NCBI GenBank assembly: GCA_030432295.1
Contig: JAUIHI010000030.1
Span: forward strand, 20,562-84,561
DNA length: 64,000 bases
Direction: 5' to 3'
Origin: Anaerolineae bacterium
GTDB lineage: Bacteria > Chloroflexota > Anaerolineae > Caldilineales > Caldilineaceae
Of the stretch, positions 7,640 to 17,520 are shown piece after piece; within the stretch, counting starts at the first letter, position 1; the number at the start of each line of letters is the position of its first letter. The notes beneath the pieces were generated by a model. It searched no databases and was not told where the DNA came from. It saw only the letters and a list, made by a program, of their open reading frames with translations. A program made the position numbers and the translations under genes.

Positions 7640-9448
7640 ATGAACAGACTGAAAGTGATGTTGGCTTGTCTGGTGTTTGGCGCGCTTGCGATCAGCGCCT
7701 GCGCCTCGACACCTGCGGCCGCACCGGCCGCGTCAGAACCAGCGGCCCAACCAGCCGCGGCCGAGCCGGCAGCCGCACCCGCGGAAGCAGCCGCGCCCGC
7801 GGCCGCAGACGGTGAAATTCCCCGCAACCGTACAATGGTTGTGGCCGACTTTGGCCCGACCTATGGTTCGCCAGAGATGTGGAGTCCCTATAACCTGGGC
7901 GGAACCCATCAGAATGGCGTGGCCCTCTTCCACGAGCCGCTGGTCTTTGCGGATATGCTCGACGGTCACCAGTATCCCTGGCTGGCGACGAGCTGGGAGT
8001 ACAATGAGGACGCCACCGAGCTGGTCTACAATCTGCGTGATGGCGTGACCTGGGGTGATGGTGAGTCGTTCACGGCGGAGGATGTGGCCTACACCCTCAA
8101 TACCCTGCGCGATCTGGGCAATGACGTTCTTTTGGGCGGCATCTACCAGACCTACATCAAAGAGGCTGTGGCTGTCGACGATCTGACTGTCAAAATCAGC
8201 TTCAATGCCCCCTCCCCTCGTTTCCACGATGAGGTTGTGGTGGCCAAGGGCGATTCGGCCTTTTTCATCGTCCCCAAGCACATTTGGGATGGCCAGAATT
8301 GGTCCGAGTACACTGCCTTCAACGACGGTGCAGGCCCTGTGACCACCAGCCCCTGGCGTTATTCCTTCGCTGACGACACCCGCCGCATCATCGACCGGGT
8401 GAAGACTTGCGACGATTGGTGGGCCTGCCGCACCGGTTTCGCACCCCTGCCCGAAGTCGAACGCTTTACACAGATCGTCATTGCTGATCAGCAGGCCCAG
8501 GCCACCGCGTTGATCCGCAATGAGATCGACCAGACCCACGACCTGCGCGTCGATCTGATTGAGAAAATCTTGCAGGACAATCCGGATGCGACCACCTGGA
8601 CCGGTCGTGAAGGTCCCTACGGTATGGTATCCTGGTGGCCTACCGCGCTGCATCTGAGCAATACCGACAAGCATTTCAGTAAGTCGGAAGTGCGCTGGGC
8701 CGTCAACCGTTACATCGACCGAGACAAACTGATCGACTTCGCCTTTGCAGGCAACGGTCAGAAATCGGTCTGGCCCTTCCCGCCATTCAAGGGTCTCCAG
8801 GCCTCCATCGACAACCTGGCCGACCTGGAAGCCGAGTATCAGCCGGACCTGTACGATCCCGCGGATGGCGACGCCCGCCTGACCGCGGCTGGCTACACCA
8901 AAAATTCTGATGGCATCTGGGCCGACGCTGACGGCGATACCATCAAGTGCTACATCCAAAGCCTGCCCCACTTCTCGGACCTGGGACCGGTGTTGGTCGA
9001 GATGCTCAAACAAGGCGGCATTGATACGACCTTCTCCGTACCGCCGGATACGGGCGCGATTCTGGCGTCGGGCGACTACACCTGCGGTATGTGGGGTCAT
9101 AACGGCGCGATGTCGGGCAATATCTACCGCACATTGCGACTCTACACCACCGGCGATCCGGGCAACTGGTTCCAGTACTCCAATCCGGAGTTCGACGCTA
9201 TCGTGGAAGAGTTGGCTGTGACAGCCGACGAGGCCAAAGTGCGCGAACTGGAACATGCGGCTATGGATATCTGGCTGCGCGACCTGCCCGATGTCAATCT
9301 GGCCCAGTTCTACAACCGGACCGCCAACAACGGTCACTACTGGACCAATTGGCCTTCCACAGCCAGCGATGCTTATATGAACGGCATTCACATGCACACG
9401 GGTTTCCCGTATACGATGATGCAACTGAAGGCCACCAACGCCCCGTAA
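7640..9448 (+). CDS. Family-5 ABC substrate-binding lipoprotein
   Basis: The 602-residue lipoprotein has signal MNRLKVMLACLVFGALAISAC with lipobox ISAC, then a long Ala/Pro-rich linker (about 24-55). The SBP_bac_5 domain follows, with SWEYNEDATELVYNLRDGVTWGDGESFTAEDVAYTL and the later CYIQSLPHFSDLGPVLVEMLKQGGI lobe. It captures peptides or oligosaccharides outside the membrane for the importer encoded by the next four genes. GGAGGAAAG precedes the ATG by eight bases; the frame is open further upstream without a good start. The closeness of sulfatase genes makes a sulfated sugar ligand possible, but this is not shown. Confidence 0.92.
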   Translation: MNRLKVMLACLVFGALAISACASTPAAAPAASEPAAQPAAAEPAAAPAEAAAPAAADGEIPRNRTMVVADFGPTYGSPEMWSPYNLGGTHQNGVALFHEPLVFADMLDGHQYPWLATSWEYNEDATELVYNLRDGVTWGDGESFTAEDVAYTLNTLRDLGNDVLLGGIYQTYIKEAVAVDDLTVKISFNAPSPRFHDEVVVAKGDSAFFIVPKHIWDGQNWSEYTAFNDGAGPVTTSPWRYSFADDTRRIIDRVKTCDDWWACRTGFAPLPEVERFTQIVIADQQAQATALIRNEIDQTHDLRVDLIEKILQDNPDATTWTGREGPYGMVSWWPTALHLSNTDKHFSKSEVRWAVNRYIDRDKLIDFAFAGNGQKSVWPFPPFKGLQASIDNLADLEAEYQPDLYDPADGDARLTAAGYTKNSDGIWADADGDTIKCYIQSLPHFSDLGPVLVEMLKQGGIDTTFSVPPDTGAILASGDYTCGMWGHNGAMSGNIYRTLRLYTTGDPGNWFQYSNPEFDAIVEELAVTADEAKVRELEHAAMDIWLRDLPDVNLAQFYNRTANNGHYWTNWPSTASDAYMNGIHMHTGFPYTMMQLKATNAP

Positions 9449-9463
9449 GGGATATGTGAAAAC

Positions 9464-9497
9464 AGACCTGCCAGGTTTCCGAAAACCTGGCAGGTCT
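9464..9497. repeat. REP-like palindrome, AGACCTGCCAGGTTT family, copy 1
   Basis: Inverted arms AGACCTGCCAGGTTT and AAACCTGGCAGGTCT enclose a few bases. The element lies between the binding-protein gene and the first permease gene, so it may stabilise the 5' message or lower downstream expression. Two more copies flank the RAYT gene at 44.2-45.0 kb. Confidence 0.75.
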
Positions 9498-9543
9498 TCC
9501 TTACGCATCCAACCCCGCGTGACCCCAGGACCGTTGCCAAATT

Positions 9544-10551
9544 ATGACTCTCGACTACTTATTGAAACGAATCTTCCAGTTTATCCTCATCGCGTTTCTG
9601 GCGGCGACCATCAACTTCTTCTTCCCGCGTATGTCCGGCCAGGACCCCATCCAGCAGAAGCTGATGCTGCTGCAAAGCCAGGGTGTCAACGTGTCCAGCG
9701 AGGAAGTGGCTGGCCTGATCGAAACTTATAACGCCAAGTTTGGTCTCGATCAACCCCTCTGGCGTCAATACATAAACTATCTGGGCAATATGGCGCGCTT
9801 CGACTTCGGCGTTTCCATCTCCAATTATCCCACCACCGTTGCCACTATGCTGAAACGGGCGATCCCCTGGACAGTAGGCCTTCTGCTGACGGCTACGCTG
9901 ATCAGTTTTGCCATCGGCACAATTGTGGGCGCGCTGATGGCTTGGGGCAAGGCGCCTTTCTGGGTGCGCACGATCTTCCCGGCCTTCTTCACTTTCTCGG
10001 CTGTGCCCTTCTATCTGATGGGCATTATCCTGCTCTATATTTTTGCCTTCCAGTGGCCTATATTTCCTCTCTTTGGTGGCTATAGCACCCAGCGTATTCC
10101 AGAAGTAAGCTGGGGTTTTGCCATGGACGTGTTGCGCCATACGATTTTGCCCGCTTTTTCGATTGTGCTGGCTCAAATCGGTTTTTGGGCGTTGGGTATG
10201 CGTTCAATGATGGTGACTGTGCAGGGCGAAGATTATATATTGCAGGCCGAGGCCAAAGGCCTGAAGGATTCCCGCATCTTCTATCGCTATGCTATGCGCA
10301 ACGCCATCCTGCCCCAGATCACCGGGCTGGCCCTCTCCTTGGGTACGACGATCTCCGGCGCGATTCTGGTGGAGATCGTCTTTAGCTATCCTGGCGTAGG
10401 CTCTGTGCTGCTGCAAGCCGTGCGTGGTTTTGACTGGTTTGTGATCCAGGGCGTCGTCTTCCTGGTCATTCTCTCTGTCGCTTTTACAATGCTGGTCATC
10501 GATCTGATCTACCCACTGCTGGATCCGCGTATCCACTATCGAACCGAGTAA
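9544..10551 (+). CDS. ABC transporter permease, DppB/OppB type
   Basis: The 335-residue integral membrane protein has the N-terminal helix typical of DppB (FQFILIAFLAATINFFFPRM), about six helices in all, and the EAA coupling loop AEAKGLKDSRIFYRYAMRNAILP before the last helices. It forms half of the import channel together with the next gene product. The length is normal. It belongs to the 7640-13639 importer operon. Confidence 0.93.
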   Translation: MTLDYLLKRIFQFILIAFLAATINFFFPRMSGQDPIQQKLMLLQSQGVNVSSEEVAGLIETYNAKFGLDQPLWRQYINYLGNMARFDFGVSISNYPTTVATMLKRAIPWTVGLLLTATLISFAIGTIVGALMAWGKAPFWVRTIFPAFFTFSAVPFYLMGIILLYIFAFQWPIFPLFGGYSTQRIPEVSWGFAMDVLRHTILPAFSIVLAQIGFWALGMRSMMVTVQGEDYILQAEAKGLKDSRIFYRYAMRNAILPQITGLALSLGTTISGAILVEIVFSYPGVGSVLLQAVRGFDWFVIQGVVFLVILSVAFTMLVIDLIYPLLDPRIHYRTE

Positions 10552-10659
10552 AGTGTCGGTTGCAAAAGATTAGCAAGACGCGCGGCCAGGAAAATGACCA
10601 CTTCCTGCAGGCTTGAAATCATCAACTTTTCTCATTGTCAGTTCTAAGGCAGATTCTCT

Positions 10660-11562
10660 ATGGCAATACAATCGACAGCTATACTCGAAGCGCCGCCCCC
10701 ATCGGCCAACCGGTTGCGGGATACCCTTCTCTATTTTCGGCGCAACCACGCGTTGATCGCAGGCTGCGCACTGCTCCTGCTCATCGTACTCTTTGTGGTG
10801 GTTGGATCGATTGTCACAGACCCGGACGATGCCCGCCCCCTTGCCTTTAGGCCCAGCCAACCGCCTTCCGCGGAGCATTGGCTGGGCACAGACCGGCTGG
10901 GCAAAGACATTCTGGCTGTGATGACCGAGGGTACGCCCCAGACCATTCGCATCGGTGTGACGGCTGGCACAATAGGCGTTCTCATCGGCACAATCCTCGC
11001 CTTTTTCAGCGGCTATTACGGCGGTATATTTGATACCATCACCCGATCAGCCGTGGACATTTTGCGTACTGTGCCCGCGTTGCTTGTGCTGATTATCATT
11101 GCCATTTCGGTTCCCGGTGATATGTCCGTGCTGGAGATGTCGCTGATTGTGGCCGCGCTGGCCTGGCTTGGCCCCACCCGCGTATTGCGTGCCCAAGTGC
11201 TGGTCATTCGCCAGCAACCCTATGTGGAGATGGCCCGGTTCAGCGGTCTGAGCGGCCCGGAGATTATCATCCGGGAGATGATCCCCAATCTGATGCCCTT
11301 TATTGTGGCGGTATACATCACTTCCATTTCCGGTGCTGTGCTCGCCTCTCTTGGCCTGGAAGCCATCGGACTCGGCCCCTTCGAGGCCAACACCCTGGGC
11401 ATGACCATCTACTGGAATATCTGGTATGCCTCTCTAATCAACGGTTGGTGGTGGTGGTGGTCGCCGCCTATCGCTGTGATTGTCCTCCTTTTTGTTGGCC
11501 TTTTCCTCATCTCCCAGGGACTGGACGAATGGGCCAATCCACGCCTGAGAAAGCGCGTCTAA
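10660..11562 (+). CDS. ABC transporter permease, DppC/OppC type
   Basis: The 300-residue permease has the DppC hallmark LGTDRLGKDILAVMTEGT (about 78-95), then five to six membrane helices and the EAA loop MARFSGLSGPEIIIREMIPNLMP. A run of Trp codons (NGWWWWWSPPIAV) lies just before the last helix. Its stop TAA shares one base with the ATG of the next gene (TAATG), so the two are translationally coupled. Confidence 0.93.
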   Translation: MAIQSTAILEAPPPSANRLRDTLLYFRRNHALIAGCALLLLIVLFVVVGSIVTDPDDARPLAFRPSQPPSAEHWLGTDRLGKDILAVMTEGTPQTIRIGVTAGTIGVLIGTILAFFSGYYGGIFDTITRSAVDILRTVPALLVLIIIAISVPGDMSVLEMSLIVAALAWLGPTRVLRAQVLVIRQQPYVEMARFSGLSGPEIIIREMIPNLMPFIVAVYITSISGAVLASLGLEAIGLGPFEANTLGMTIYWNIWYASLINGWWWWWSPPIAVIVLLFVGLFLISQGLDEWANPRLRKRV

Positions 11563-12620
11563 TGGCACATTCATTGTCACAATCAAAATCCAACCGGTTT
11601 CAATCGAGCAACGCCGAACCCCTGCTCGAAATCAGAGATTTGCACGTCCACTACGAGACCGCGGATGGCGCGGTCAAAGCGGTAAGTGGTGTCAACCTGG
11701 CTCTGTACGAAGGGGAACGGCTGGCCCTGGTGGGCGAGTCCGGCTGCGGCAAGACGACCCTGGCCCTGGCGATTATGCGCCTGCTCAAGCCACCTGCGCG
11801 CATTGTGCAGGGGGAAATACTCCTGGCAGGGCGGGATCTGCTCAAACTGAACGAAGAAGAGATGCGTCTGGCCCGGCTGCAAGATGTGGCCCTCGTCACC
11901 CAGTCCGCTATGAACGCGCTCAACCCGGTTATGCGCATCGAAGACCAGATCATCGACGGCCTGGAAGATCACGGCTACGAAGAGACAAAAACAACCTTTC
12001 GCAAGCGCATCCAGTCCCTGTTGGAACACGTGGGGCTGAAAGCCAATGTGGCGCGTATGTTCCCCCACGAACTGAGCGGCGGGATGAAACAGCGCGTCGG
12101 TATGGCCACCGCTACGGCCTTGAATCCCAAGCTGATTGTCGCGGACGAGCCGACCAGTGCGCTGGATGTGGTGGTGCAGCGCCAGGTGATGACCACCCTG
12201 GGTCGTCTGCAGAAGGAGACCGGCGCGTCGGTTATCCTCGTCGGCCACGATATGGGGCTGATTGCTCAGTTTGCCGACAAAGTTGGGGTGATGTACGCTG
12301 GCAAGTTGGTCGAGCTTTCGCCCATCGAGCGCATTGTGGAGAAGCCACTCCACCCCTACGCCGATCTGCTTCTCCAGAGCGTGCCTACCCTGGATGGCAA
12401 ACGGGACCGGCTGGTCAGCATCCCCGGCATGCCGCCCCGGTTGATCGATCTGCCCACGGGCTGCTACTTTGCGCCCCGTTGCCCCTCGGCCATGTCCCAC
12501 TGTACGAATGTGACGCCCACTCTGCAACCCCACGATGGGCGCTATGTGGCCTGTCATCTCTACCACGACATCAATACAGGTGAACCCAGCACTACAGCCA
12601 CGGCGGAGGTGAAGGCGTGA
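11562..12620 (+). CDS. ABC transporter ATP-binding protein, DppD/OppD type
   Basis: The 352-residue ATPase has Walker A GESGCGKTT, signature LSGGMKQRVGMA, Walker B LIVADEPTSALD and the H-loop GHDMG. The C-terminal oligopeptide-transporter tail has four Cys (GCYFAPRCPSAMSHC and later VACHLY), which in several relatives bind an iron-sulfur cluster. It powers the importer with the next ATPase. The start is the ATG overlapping the upstream stop. Confidence 0.94.
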   Translation: MAHSLSQSKSNRFQSSNAEPLLEIRDLHVHYETADGAVKAVSGVNLALYEGERLALVGESGCGKTTLALAIMRLLKPPARIVQGEILLAGRDLLKLNEEEMRLARLQDVALVTQSAMNALNPVMRIEDQIIDGLEDHGYEETKTTFRKRIQSLLEHVGLKANVARMFPHELSGGMKQRVGMATATALNPKLIVADEPTSALDVVVQRQVMTTLGRLQKETGASVILVGHDMGLIAQFADKVGVMYAGKLVELSPIERIVEKPLHPYADLLLQSVPTLDGKRDRLVSIPGMPPRLIDLPTGCYFAPRCPSAMSHCTNVTPTLQPHDGRYVACHLYHDINTGEPSTTATAEVKA

Positions 12621-13639
12621 GCGCGATTTTGGAACTTCGCAACGTCTCGAAGGTATTCGGCGGCAGTTTTTTCGACAAGAATCGCACTGTTGCTGTGGAA
12701 GATGTCAGCTTCTCCATTCCTTCCGAAAGCCCCACAATGATTGCTGTGGCGGGCGAGAGCGGCAGTGGCAAGACAACCCTCTCCCGTCTGCTTCTCGGCG
12801 TTTCCCGGCCCAGCAGCGGAGAGGTGCTCTACAACGGCGCGGACCTCTCCTCCCTTTCCAAAGCGGGACGCAAGCAATTTCTGCTCGATGTCCAGCCCAT
12901 CTATCAGGACCCCTTCGGCGTCTACAACCCCTTCTACAAAGCGGATCACCTGCTCTACGTCGCCATCAAAAAGTTCAAACTGGCGAACTCGGCCAAAGAG
13001 GCCCAGCAGATGATTGTCGATGCCCTGGAAACGGTGGGGATGCGCGCCGATGAGGTGTTAGGCCGTTTTCCCCACCAGTTGAGCGGTGGCCAGCGCCAGC
13101 GCATGATGGTGGCCCGTGCTCTGCTCCTGCGCCCCAAAGTGATCCTGGCCGACGAGCCGGTCTCGATGGTGGACGCTTCCCTGCGCGCCACCATTTTGGA
13201 AAGTCTGCGCTCCCTGAACCGGGACTTCGACATCTCGATTCTCTACGTCACCCACGACCTGACCACCGCCTATCAGATTTGTGATAGCATTCTGATTATG
13301 TATCGGGGCGCGGTGGTGGAGGCCGGTTCGGTGGAAGAAGTGATCCGCAAGCCCAAGCACCCCTACACCCAACTGCTGGTGGAGTCCATCCCCCAAATGA
13401 GCGCGGTGCGCAACTGGGAGCAGGACGAGGAGGGCGAAACAATGCTCTCCCTGGACGAATCCCGTCCCTCGGCTGGCTGCAAATTCGCCGACCGCTGCCC
13501 GCAAGTGATGGACAAGTGCTGGACCGATAAGCCGCCACTCTATCAGACGGATGACAGCCGGGTGGCCCGCTGCTTCCTCTACGAAGACGCGCCCAAACTG
13601 GAAGGTTCGGATGTGACGCCGATGCTGATAAGAGTGTAG
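12617..13639 (+). CDS. ABC transporter ATP-binding protein, DppF/OppF type
   Basis: The 340-residue ATPase has Walker A GESGSGKTTL, signature LSGGQRQRMMVA, Walker B VILADEPVSMVD and H-loop VTHDL. Its Cys-containing tail is GCKFADRCPQVMDKC and VARCFLY. It starts at a GTG overlapping the previous stop by four bases (GTGA), a clear sign of translational coupling. It completes the five-gene importer. Confidence 0.94.
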   Translation: MSAILELRNVSKVFGGSFFDKNRTVAVEDVSFSIPSESPTMIAVAGESGSGKTTLSRLLLGVSRPSSGEVLYNGADLSSLSKAGRKQFLLDVQPIYQDPFGVYNPFYKADHLLYVAIKKFKLANSAKEAQQMIVDALETVGMRADEVLGRFPHQLSGGQRQRMMVARALLLRPKVILADEPVSMVDASLRATILESLRSLNRDFDISILYVTHDLTTAYQICDSILIMYRGAVVEAGSVEEVIRKPKHPYTQLLVESIPQMSAVRNWEQDEEGETMLSLDESRPSAGCKFADRCPQVMDKCWTDKPPLYQTDDSRVARCFLYEDAPKLEGSDVTPMLIRV

Positions 13640-13670
13640 CACTGCCCGCAACTCTCACACCGGTCTGCCA

Positions 13671-13706
13671 AGAAGTTCGACTTTTTCCGAAAAGTCGAAC
13701 TTCTTT
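13671..13706 (+). terminator. Intrinsic terminator after the importer operon
   Basis: Arms AGAAGTTCGACTTTT and AAAAGTCGAACTTCT (13671-13685 and 13690-13704) around four bases, followed by TTTTG. It lies 32 bases after the last ABC gene. Confidence 0.65.
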
Positions 13707-13907
13707 TGTTTCTCGAAATCGGTGGCAGCGAGAATGGAAATGATGTGATTTTCCGTCCGTTTCGTGCTACAATAGCCCAGTTGTTAACTGTCCAATCAAT
13801 AACAGTACCCTCACAGATCACATAGACGAAGAAAAATTGCTTTTCTTTGTGTCTTCGTGCCTTTGTGGTTGCCTTGTGGTGGCTGTTCTGACAAGCGAAA
13901 GAGTCTT

Positions 13908-15593
13908 ATGAGCGATACCCGAATTATTTACTCGATGCACAAAGTGGGCAAGACCTACCCGCCCCAAAACAAAGTCCTGCGCGACATCAGCCTCTCCTTC
14001 TACTACGGCGCCAAAATCGGCGTGCTGGGACTGAACGGCGCGGGCAAATCGACCCTCCTCAAAATTATGGCGGGTCTGATGGACGACGAGCACGAGGGCG
14101 AGACAAACCTCCTCGAAGGCTTCAGCCGGGGTTATCTGCCCCAGGAACCGGCGTTGGACGACTCCAAAACCGTGCGCCAGATTGTGGAAGAGGGTGCACA
14201 GGAGACCGTCGATGCCCTGCGCGAGTTCGACGAAATCAATATGCGCTTTGGCGAGGATTTGTCGCCCGAGGAGATGGGCGAACTGATCGAGCGCCAGGGC
14301 AAAGTGCAGGACAAACTGGACGCACTCAACGCCTGGGACCTGGACAGCCGTCTGGAACTGGCGATGGACGCGCTGCGTTGCCCGCCCCCGGATACCTCCG
14401 TGGCGATCCTCTCCGGCGGTGAGCGGCGTCGCGTCGCCCTGACCCGGCTGCTGTTGCAAAAGCCCGATATTCTGCTCCTGGACGAGCCGACCAACCATCT
14501 GGACGCGGAGTCTGTCGCCTGGCTGGAGCGCCATTTGCAGGAGTACGAGGGCACAGTCATCGCCATCACCCACGACCGCTACTTTTTGGACAATGTGGCT
14601 GGCTGGATTCTGGAACTGGACCGGGGCTACGGCATCCCCTGGAAGGGCAACTACACCTCCTGGCTGGACCAGAAGCAGCAGCGGCTGGCCCAGGAGGAGA
14701 AGGCCGAGAGCGCCCGCCAGAAGACCCTGCAACGGGAGTTGGCCTGGACAAAAATGTCCCAGCAGGCCCAGCAGACCAAACGCAAATCCCGCATCACCGC
14801 TTACAACGACCTGCTCTCTCAAGAGGTGGAGCGGGCGCGGGAAGAGCGGGAAATCTACATTCCACCCGGCCCCCGGCTGGGCGATGTGGTCATCCACGCC
14901 GAAGGGCTGGCCAAAGGCTACGGCGACCGGCTGCTCTACGAAAACGTGACCTTCGACGTGCCTGCTGGCGCAATTATCGGTATCATCGGCCCCAATGGCG
15001 CGGGCAAGACAACCCTCTTCCGAATGATCACCGGCGACGAGCAGCCCGACAGGGGCACAATGACCGTCGGTTCAACTGTGCAACTGGCCCACGTGGACCA
15101 GAGCCGGGACGATCTCGACCCGGACAAGACCGTCTGGCAGGAGATTTCTGAGGGCAACGAGCAGATGAAACTGGGCGATCGGATGGTGAACAGCCGGGCC
15201 TACGTCTCTCGTTTCACCTTCGGCGGCACAGATCAGCAGAAGAAAGTCGGCACACTCTCCGGCGGCGAGCGCAACCGGGTCCATCTGGCCAAGCTGCTCA
15301 AGAGCGGGGCAAACGTCATTCTATTGGATGAGCCGAGCAACGATCTGGACGTGAACACCCTGCGCGCGTTGGAAGATGCCCTGGAAACCTTTGCGGGCAC
15401 CGCGCTGGTCATCTCCCATGACCGCTGGTTCCTGGACCGCATCGCCACCCACATCATCGCCTTTGAGGGGGAGAGCGAAGTGCGCTGGTTCCCTGGCAAT
15501 TACAGCGAATACGAAGAAGACCGCCGCAAGCGTCTGGGGCCGGCCGCGGATCGACCGCATCGGTTGACCTATCGCAAGTTGAATCGAGCATAA
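13908..15593 (+). CDS. ettA: ABC-F protein, EttA type
   Basis: The 561-residue protein has two ABC domains without membrane segments. The first has GLNGAGKST, LSGGERRRVAL and LLDEPTNHLD; the second has GPNGAGKTT, LSGGERNRVHL and LLDEPSNDLD. The N-terminus (IIYSMHKVGKTYPPQNKVLRDISLSFYYGAKIGVLG) and the ending (RRKRLGP...RLTYRKLNR) are those of EttA, the energy-sensing translation throttle that binds the ribosomal E site. The charged linker is at about 250-325. The ATG at 13908 is chosen by family alignment; the upstream extension is word-repeat DNA. Confidence 0.92.
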   Translation: MSDTRIIYSMHKVGKTYPPQNKVLRDISLSFYYGAKIGVLGLNGAGKSTLLKIMAGLMDDEHEGETNLLEGFSRGYLPQEPALDDSKTVRQIVEEGAQETVDALREFDEINMRFGEDLSPEEMGELIERQGKVQDKLDALNAWDLDSRLELAMDALRCPPPDTSVAILSGGERRRVALTRLLLQKPDILLLDEPTNHLDAESVAWLERHLQEYEGTVIAITHDRYFLDNVAGWILELDRGYGIPWKGNYTSWLDQKQQRLAQEEKAESARQKTLQRELAWTKMSQQAQQTKRKSRITAYNDLLSQEVERAREEREIYIPPGPRLGDVVIHAEGLAKGYGDRLLYENVTFDVPAGAIIGIIGPNGAGKTTLFRMITGDEQPDRGTMTVGSTVQLAHVDQSRDDLDPDKTVWQEISEGNEQMKLGDRMVNSRAYVSRFTFGGTDQQKKVGTLSGGERNRVHLAKLLKSGANVILLDEPSNDLDVNTLRALEDALETFAGTALVISHDRWFLDRIATHIIAFEGESEVRWFPGNYSEYEEDRRKRLGPAADRPHRLTYRKLNRA

Positions 15594-15598
15594 GGACA

Positions 15599-15664
15599 GA
15601 CGAAAGACGATGGACGGAGGACGAACTATCACGAAAGTTCGTCCTCCGTCCATCGTCTTTCGTC
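15599..15664. repeat. 29-base-arm hairpin between the ABC-F genes
   Basis: Arms at 15599-15627 and 15636-15664 pair perfectly. They are built of the words GACGAAAGACGATGG and ACGGAGGACGAACT. The hairpin fills the gap between the two ABC-F genes and may separate their transcripts. Confidence 0.65.
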
Positions 15665-15674
15665 AACCAAAATA

Positions 15675-17321
15675 ATGATCGCTCTCCACCTCGACAACGT
15701 ATCCGTCACTTATATCGCCGTTCCCATCTTCACCGGCCTCTCCTGGGAAGTTCACGACGACCGCTGCGTGGGGTTGGTGGGGCCGAACGGCGCGGGCAAA
15801 AGTACCCTCCTGCGCCTGATGGCCGGGCGGCTGACCAGTGACAGCGGCTACATCAATCGCAAGAGCGGGCTGACCGTCGGCTATCTGCGCCAGGAGCCGG
15901 ACTTTGCGGGCGGGCGCACCCTCTGGGAAGAGGCGATGACCGCTTCGGCAGAACTGGCCGGGGTGGAGGCCAAGCTGGACGCCTGCGAGAAACGGCTGGG
16001 CGACCCGGACGTCTACGGCGACGAGAAGAAGCTGGCGGCTGTGCTGGCCGACCAGGAGAAGCTGTTGGCCCACTACGCGGAACTGGGCGGCCCGGCCTAC
16101 GAAGGCAAAGTCCGCTCTGTCCTGGCGAAACTGGGCTTTGGTGACGAGGCCAGCCTCTCCCTTCCCACCGATGTGCTGAGCGGCGGCCAGAAGAAGCTGC
16201 TGGGACTGGCAAAGCTGCTGATTGTGGAGCCGGACCTGCTCCTCCTCGACGAGCCAGACAATCATTTGGACCTGGCGGGCAAGACTTTTCTGGAAGAGCT
16301 GATTCGGGGCTACAAAGGGGGCGTCGTCATCGTCTCCCACGACCGCTATCTGCTCGATGTGGTGGCCGACGAAATCGCCGATTTGGAGGACGGGCGCATC
16401 AGCGTCTATCCCGGCAACTACTCGGAATTTGCCTTCGAGAAGAAGACCCGTCTCCTGCGCCAGCAGCAGATGTTCCAGATTCAGCAGCGGGAGATCAGCC
16501 GTCTGGAAGAGGCGGCCAAGCGGCTGCTGATTTGGGGGCGAACCTATGACAATCCTAAACTGATCATCCGGGGCAAGGCCATCCAGAAACGGATCGAGCG
16601 CATCGACCGCATTGACAAACCGGTGTTGGAACGGCGGCGCATGGGGCTGGACCTGGAAGGCTGGCGGGGCAGCAATAAAGTCTTAGAGATTCGGGATTTG
16701 GACAAAGTATTTCCCGCGTCCGACGGGATGGACGAGAAGATTGTCCTGGCCGGTCTGGAACTGCTCATCTGGCACGGGGAGCGGGTGGGGCTGGTCGGTC
16801 CCAACGGCGCGGGCAAGTCCGTACTCTTCCGCCTGCTGCTGGGCCAGGACGCACCCACCGGCGGCCAGATTGTCATCGGTCCCAGCGTGCGCACAGGCCA
16901 CTACGCCCAGGAGCACGAAACTCTCGACTACAACGCCACACTCCTGGACAGTGTGCGCCGGGCCGCGCCCCTCACCGAATCGACAGCCGTGGCCCTGCTC
17001 ACAAAATTCCTCTTCACCTACGTGCAGATTCGCTCCAAAGTCTCCACCCTTTCCGGCGGCGAGCGCAGCCGTCTGCAAATGGCCCTCCTCACCCTGACCG
17101 GGGCCAACTTCCTGCTCCTGGACGAACCGACCAATAATCTGGACATCGCCGCTGCGGAGGTGCTGGAAGAATCCCTCTCTGAATTCGAGGGAACGGTCTT
17201 TGTCATCTCCCACGACCGCTACTTCCTGGACCGGGTGGTCAGCCGCATCGTCGAACTGGACGACGGCGCACTGACCGACTATCCGGGGAATTATAGTGAC
17301 TATCAGGCTGCAAAATCGTAG
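15675..17321 (+). CDS. ABC-F family ATPase (second, not EttA)
   Basis: The 548-residue protein has tandem ATPase domains: GPNGAGKST, LSGGQKKLLGLAKLL and LLDEPDNHLD, then GPNGAGKSV, LSGGERSRLQMALL and LLDEPTNNLDI. An Arg-rich linker at about 250-320 is the ribosome-probing arm of the family. ABC-F members act on stalled ribosomes or protect them from antibiotics. This one is closer to the Uup/antibiotic-resistance-type groups than to EttA by general pattern, but the subgroup is uncertain. No membrane helices are present. Confidence 0.85.
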   Translation: MIALHLDNVSVTYIAVPIFTGLSWEVHDDRCVGLVGPNGAGKSTLLRLMAGRLTSDSGYINRKSGLTVGYLRQEPDFAGGRTLWEEAMTASAELAGVEAKLDACEKRLGDPDVYGDEKKLAAVLADQEKLLAHYAELGGPAYEGKVRSVLAKLGFGDEASLSLPTDVLSGGQKKLLGLAKLLIVEPDLLLLDEPDNHLDLAGKTFLEELIRGYKGGVVIVSHDRYLLDVVADEIADLEDGRISVYPGNYSEFAFEKKTRLLRQQQMFQIQQREISRLEEAAKRLLIWGRTYDNPKLIIRGKAIQKRIERIDRIDKPVLERRRMGLDLEGWRGSNKVLEIRDLDKVFPASDGMDEKIVLAGLELLIWHGERVGLVGPNGAGKSVLFRLLLGQDAPTGGQIVIGPSVRTGHYAQEHETLDYNATLLDSVRRAAPLTESTAVALLTKFLFTYVQIRSKVSTLSGGERSRLQMALLTLTGANFLLLDEPTNNLDIAAAEVLEESLSEFEGTVFVISHDRYFLDRVVSRIVELDDGALTDYPGNYSDYQAAKS

Positions 17322-17476
17322 GTTGGGTTCTCCCGGCAGAGATTTTTTCTCAACGATTCCAATGTCCGCCGGGAGAACCCAACGGTTTTTCGAGTGTTCC
17401 GTCAACGCGGTCGAGTTGGGTTCTCCCGGCGGACACTAATTTGTAAATGATGTCGCCTTGCCGGGAGAACCCAACC
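17322..17476. repeat. Two successive hairpins of the GTTGGGTTCTCCCGGC word
   Basis: Four arms alternate in direction: forward at 17322-17337, inverted at 17368-17383, forward at 17415-17430 and inverted at 17461-17475. Two hairpin copies are thus in tandem between the ABC-F gene and the oxidoreductase gene. Confidence 0.7.
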
Positions 17477-17520
17477 TACAGCAGTTATCTCCAATCCCCA
17501 ACCCCACCGGAGGACCCCCA

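Noticed and set aside
5861..13639. A complete sulfated-polysaccharide utilisation locus
   Set aside because: Only a sulfatase and a family-5 importer adjoin. No glycoside hydrolase, lyase or sulfatase-maturating enzyme is present, so the substrate link stays speculative.
17322..17476. CRISPR-like array of about 16-base repeats
   Set aside because: The repeats alternate in orientation and form two hairpins, with only four units and uneven spacing. No cas genes are nearby.
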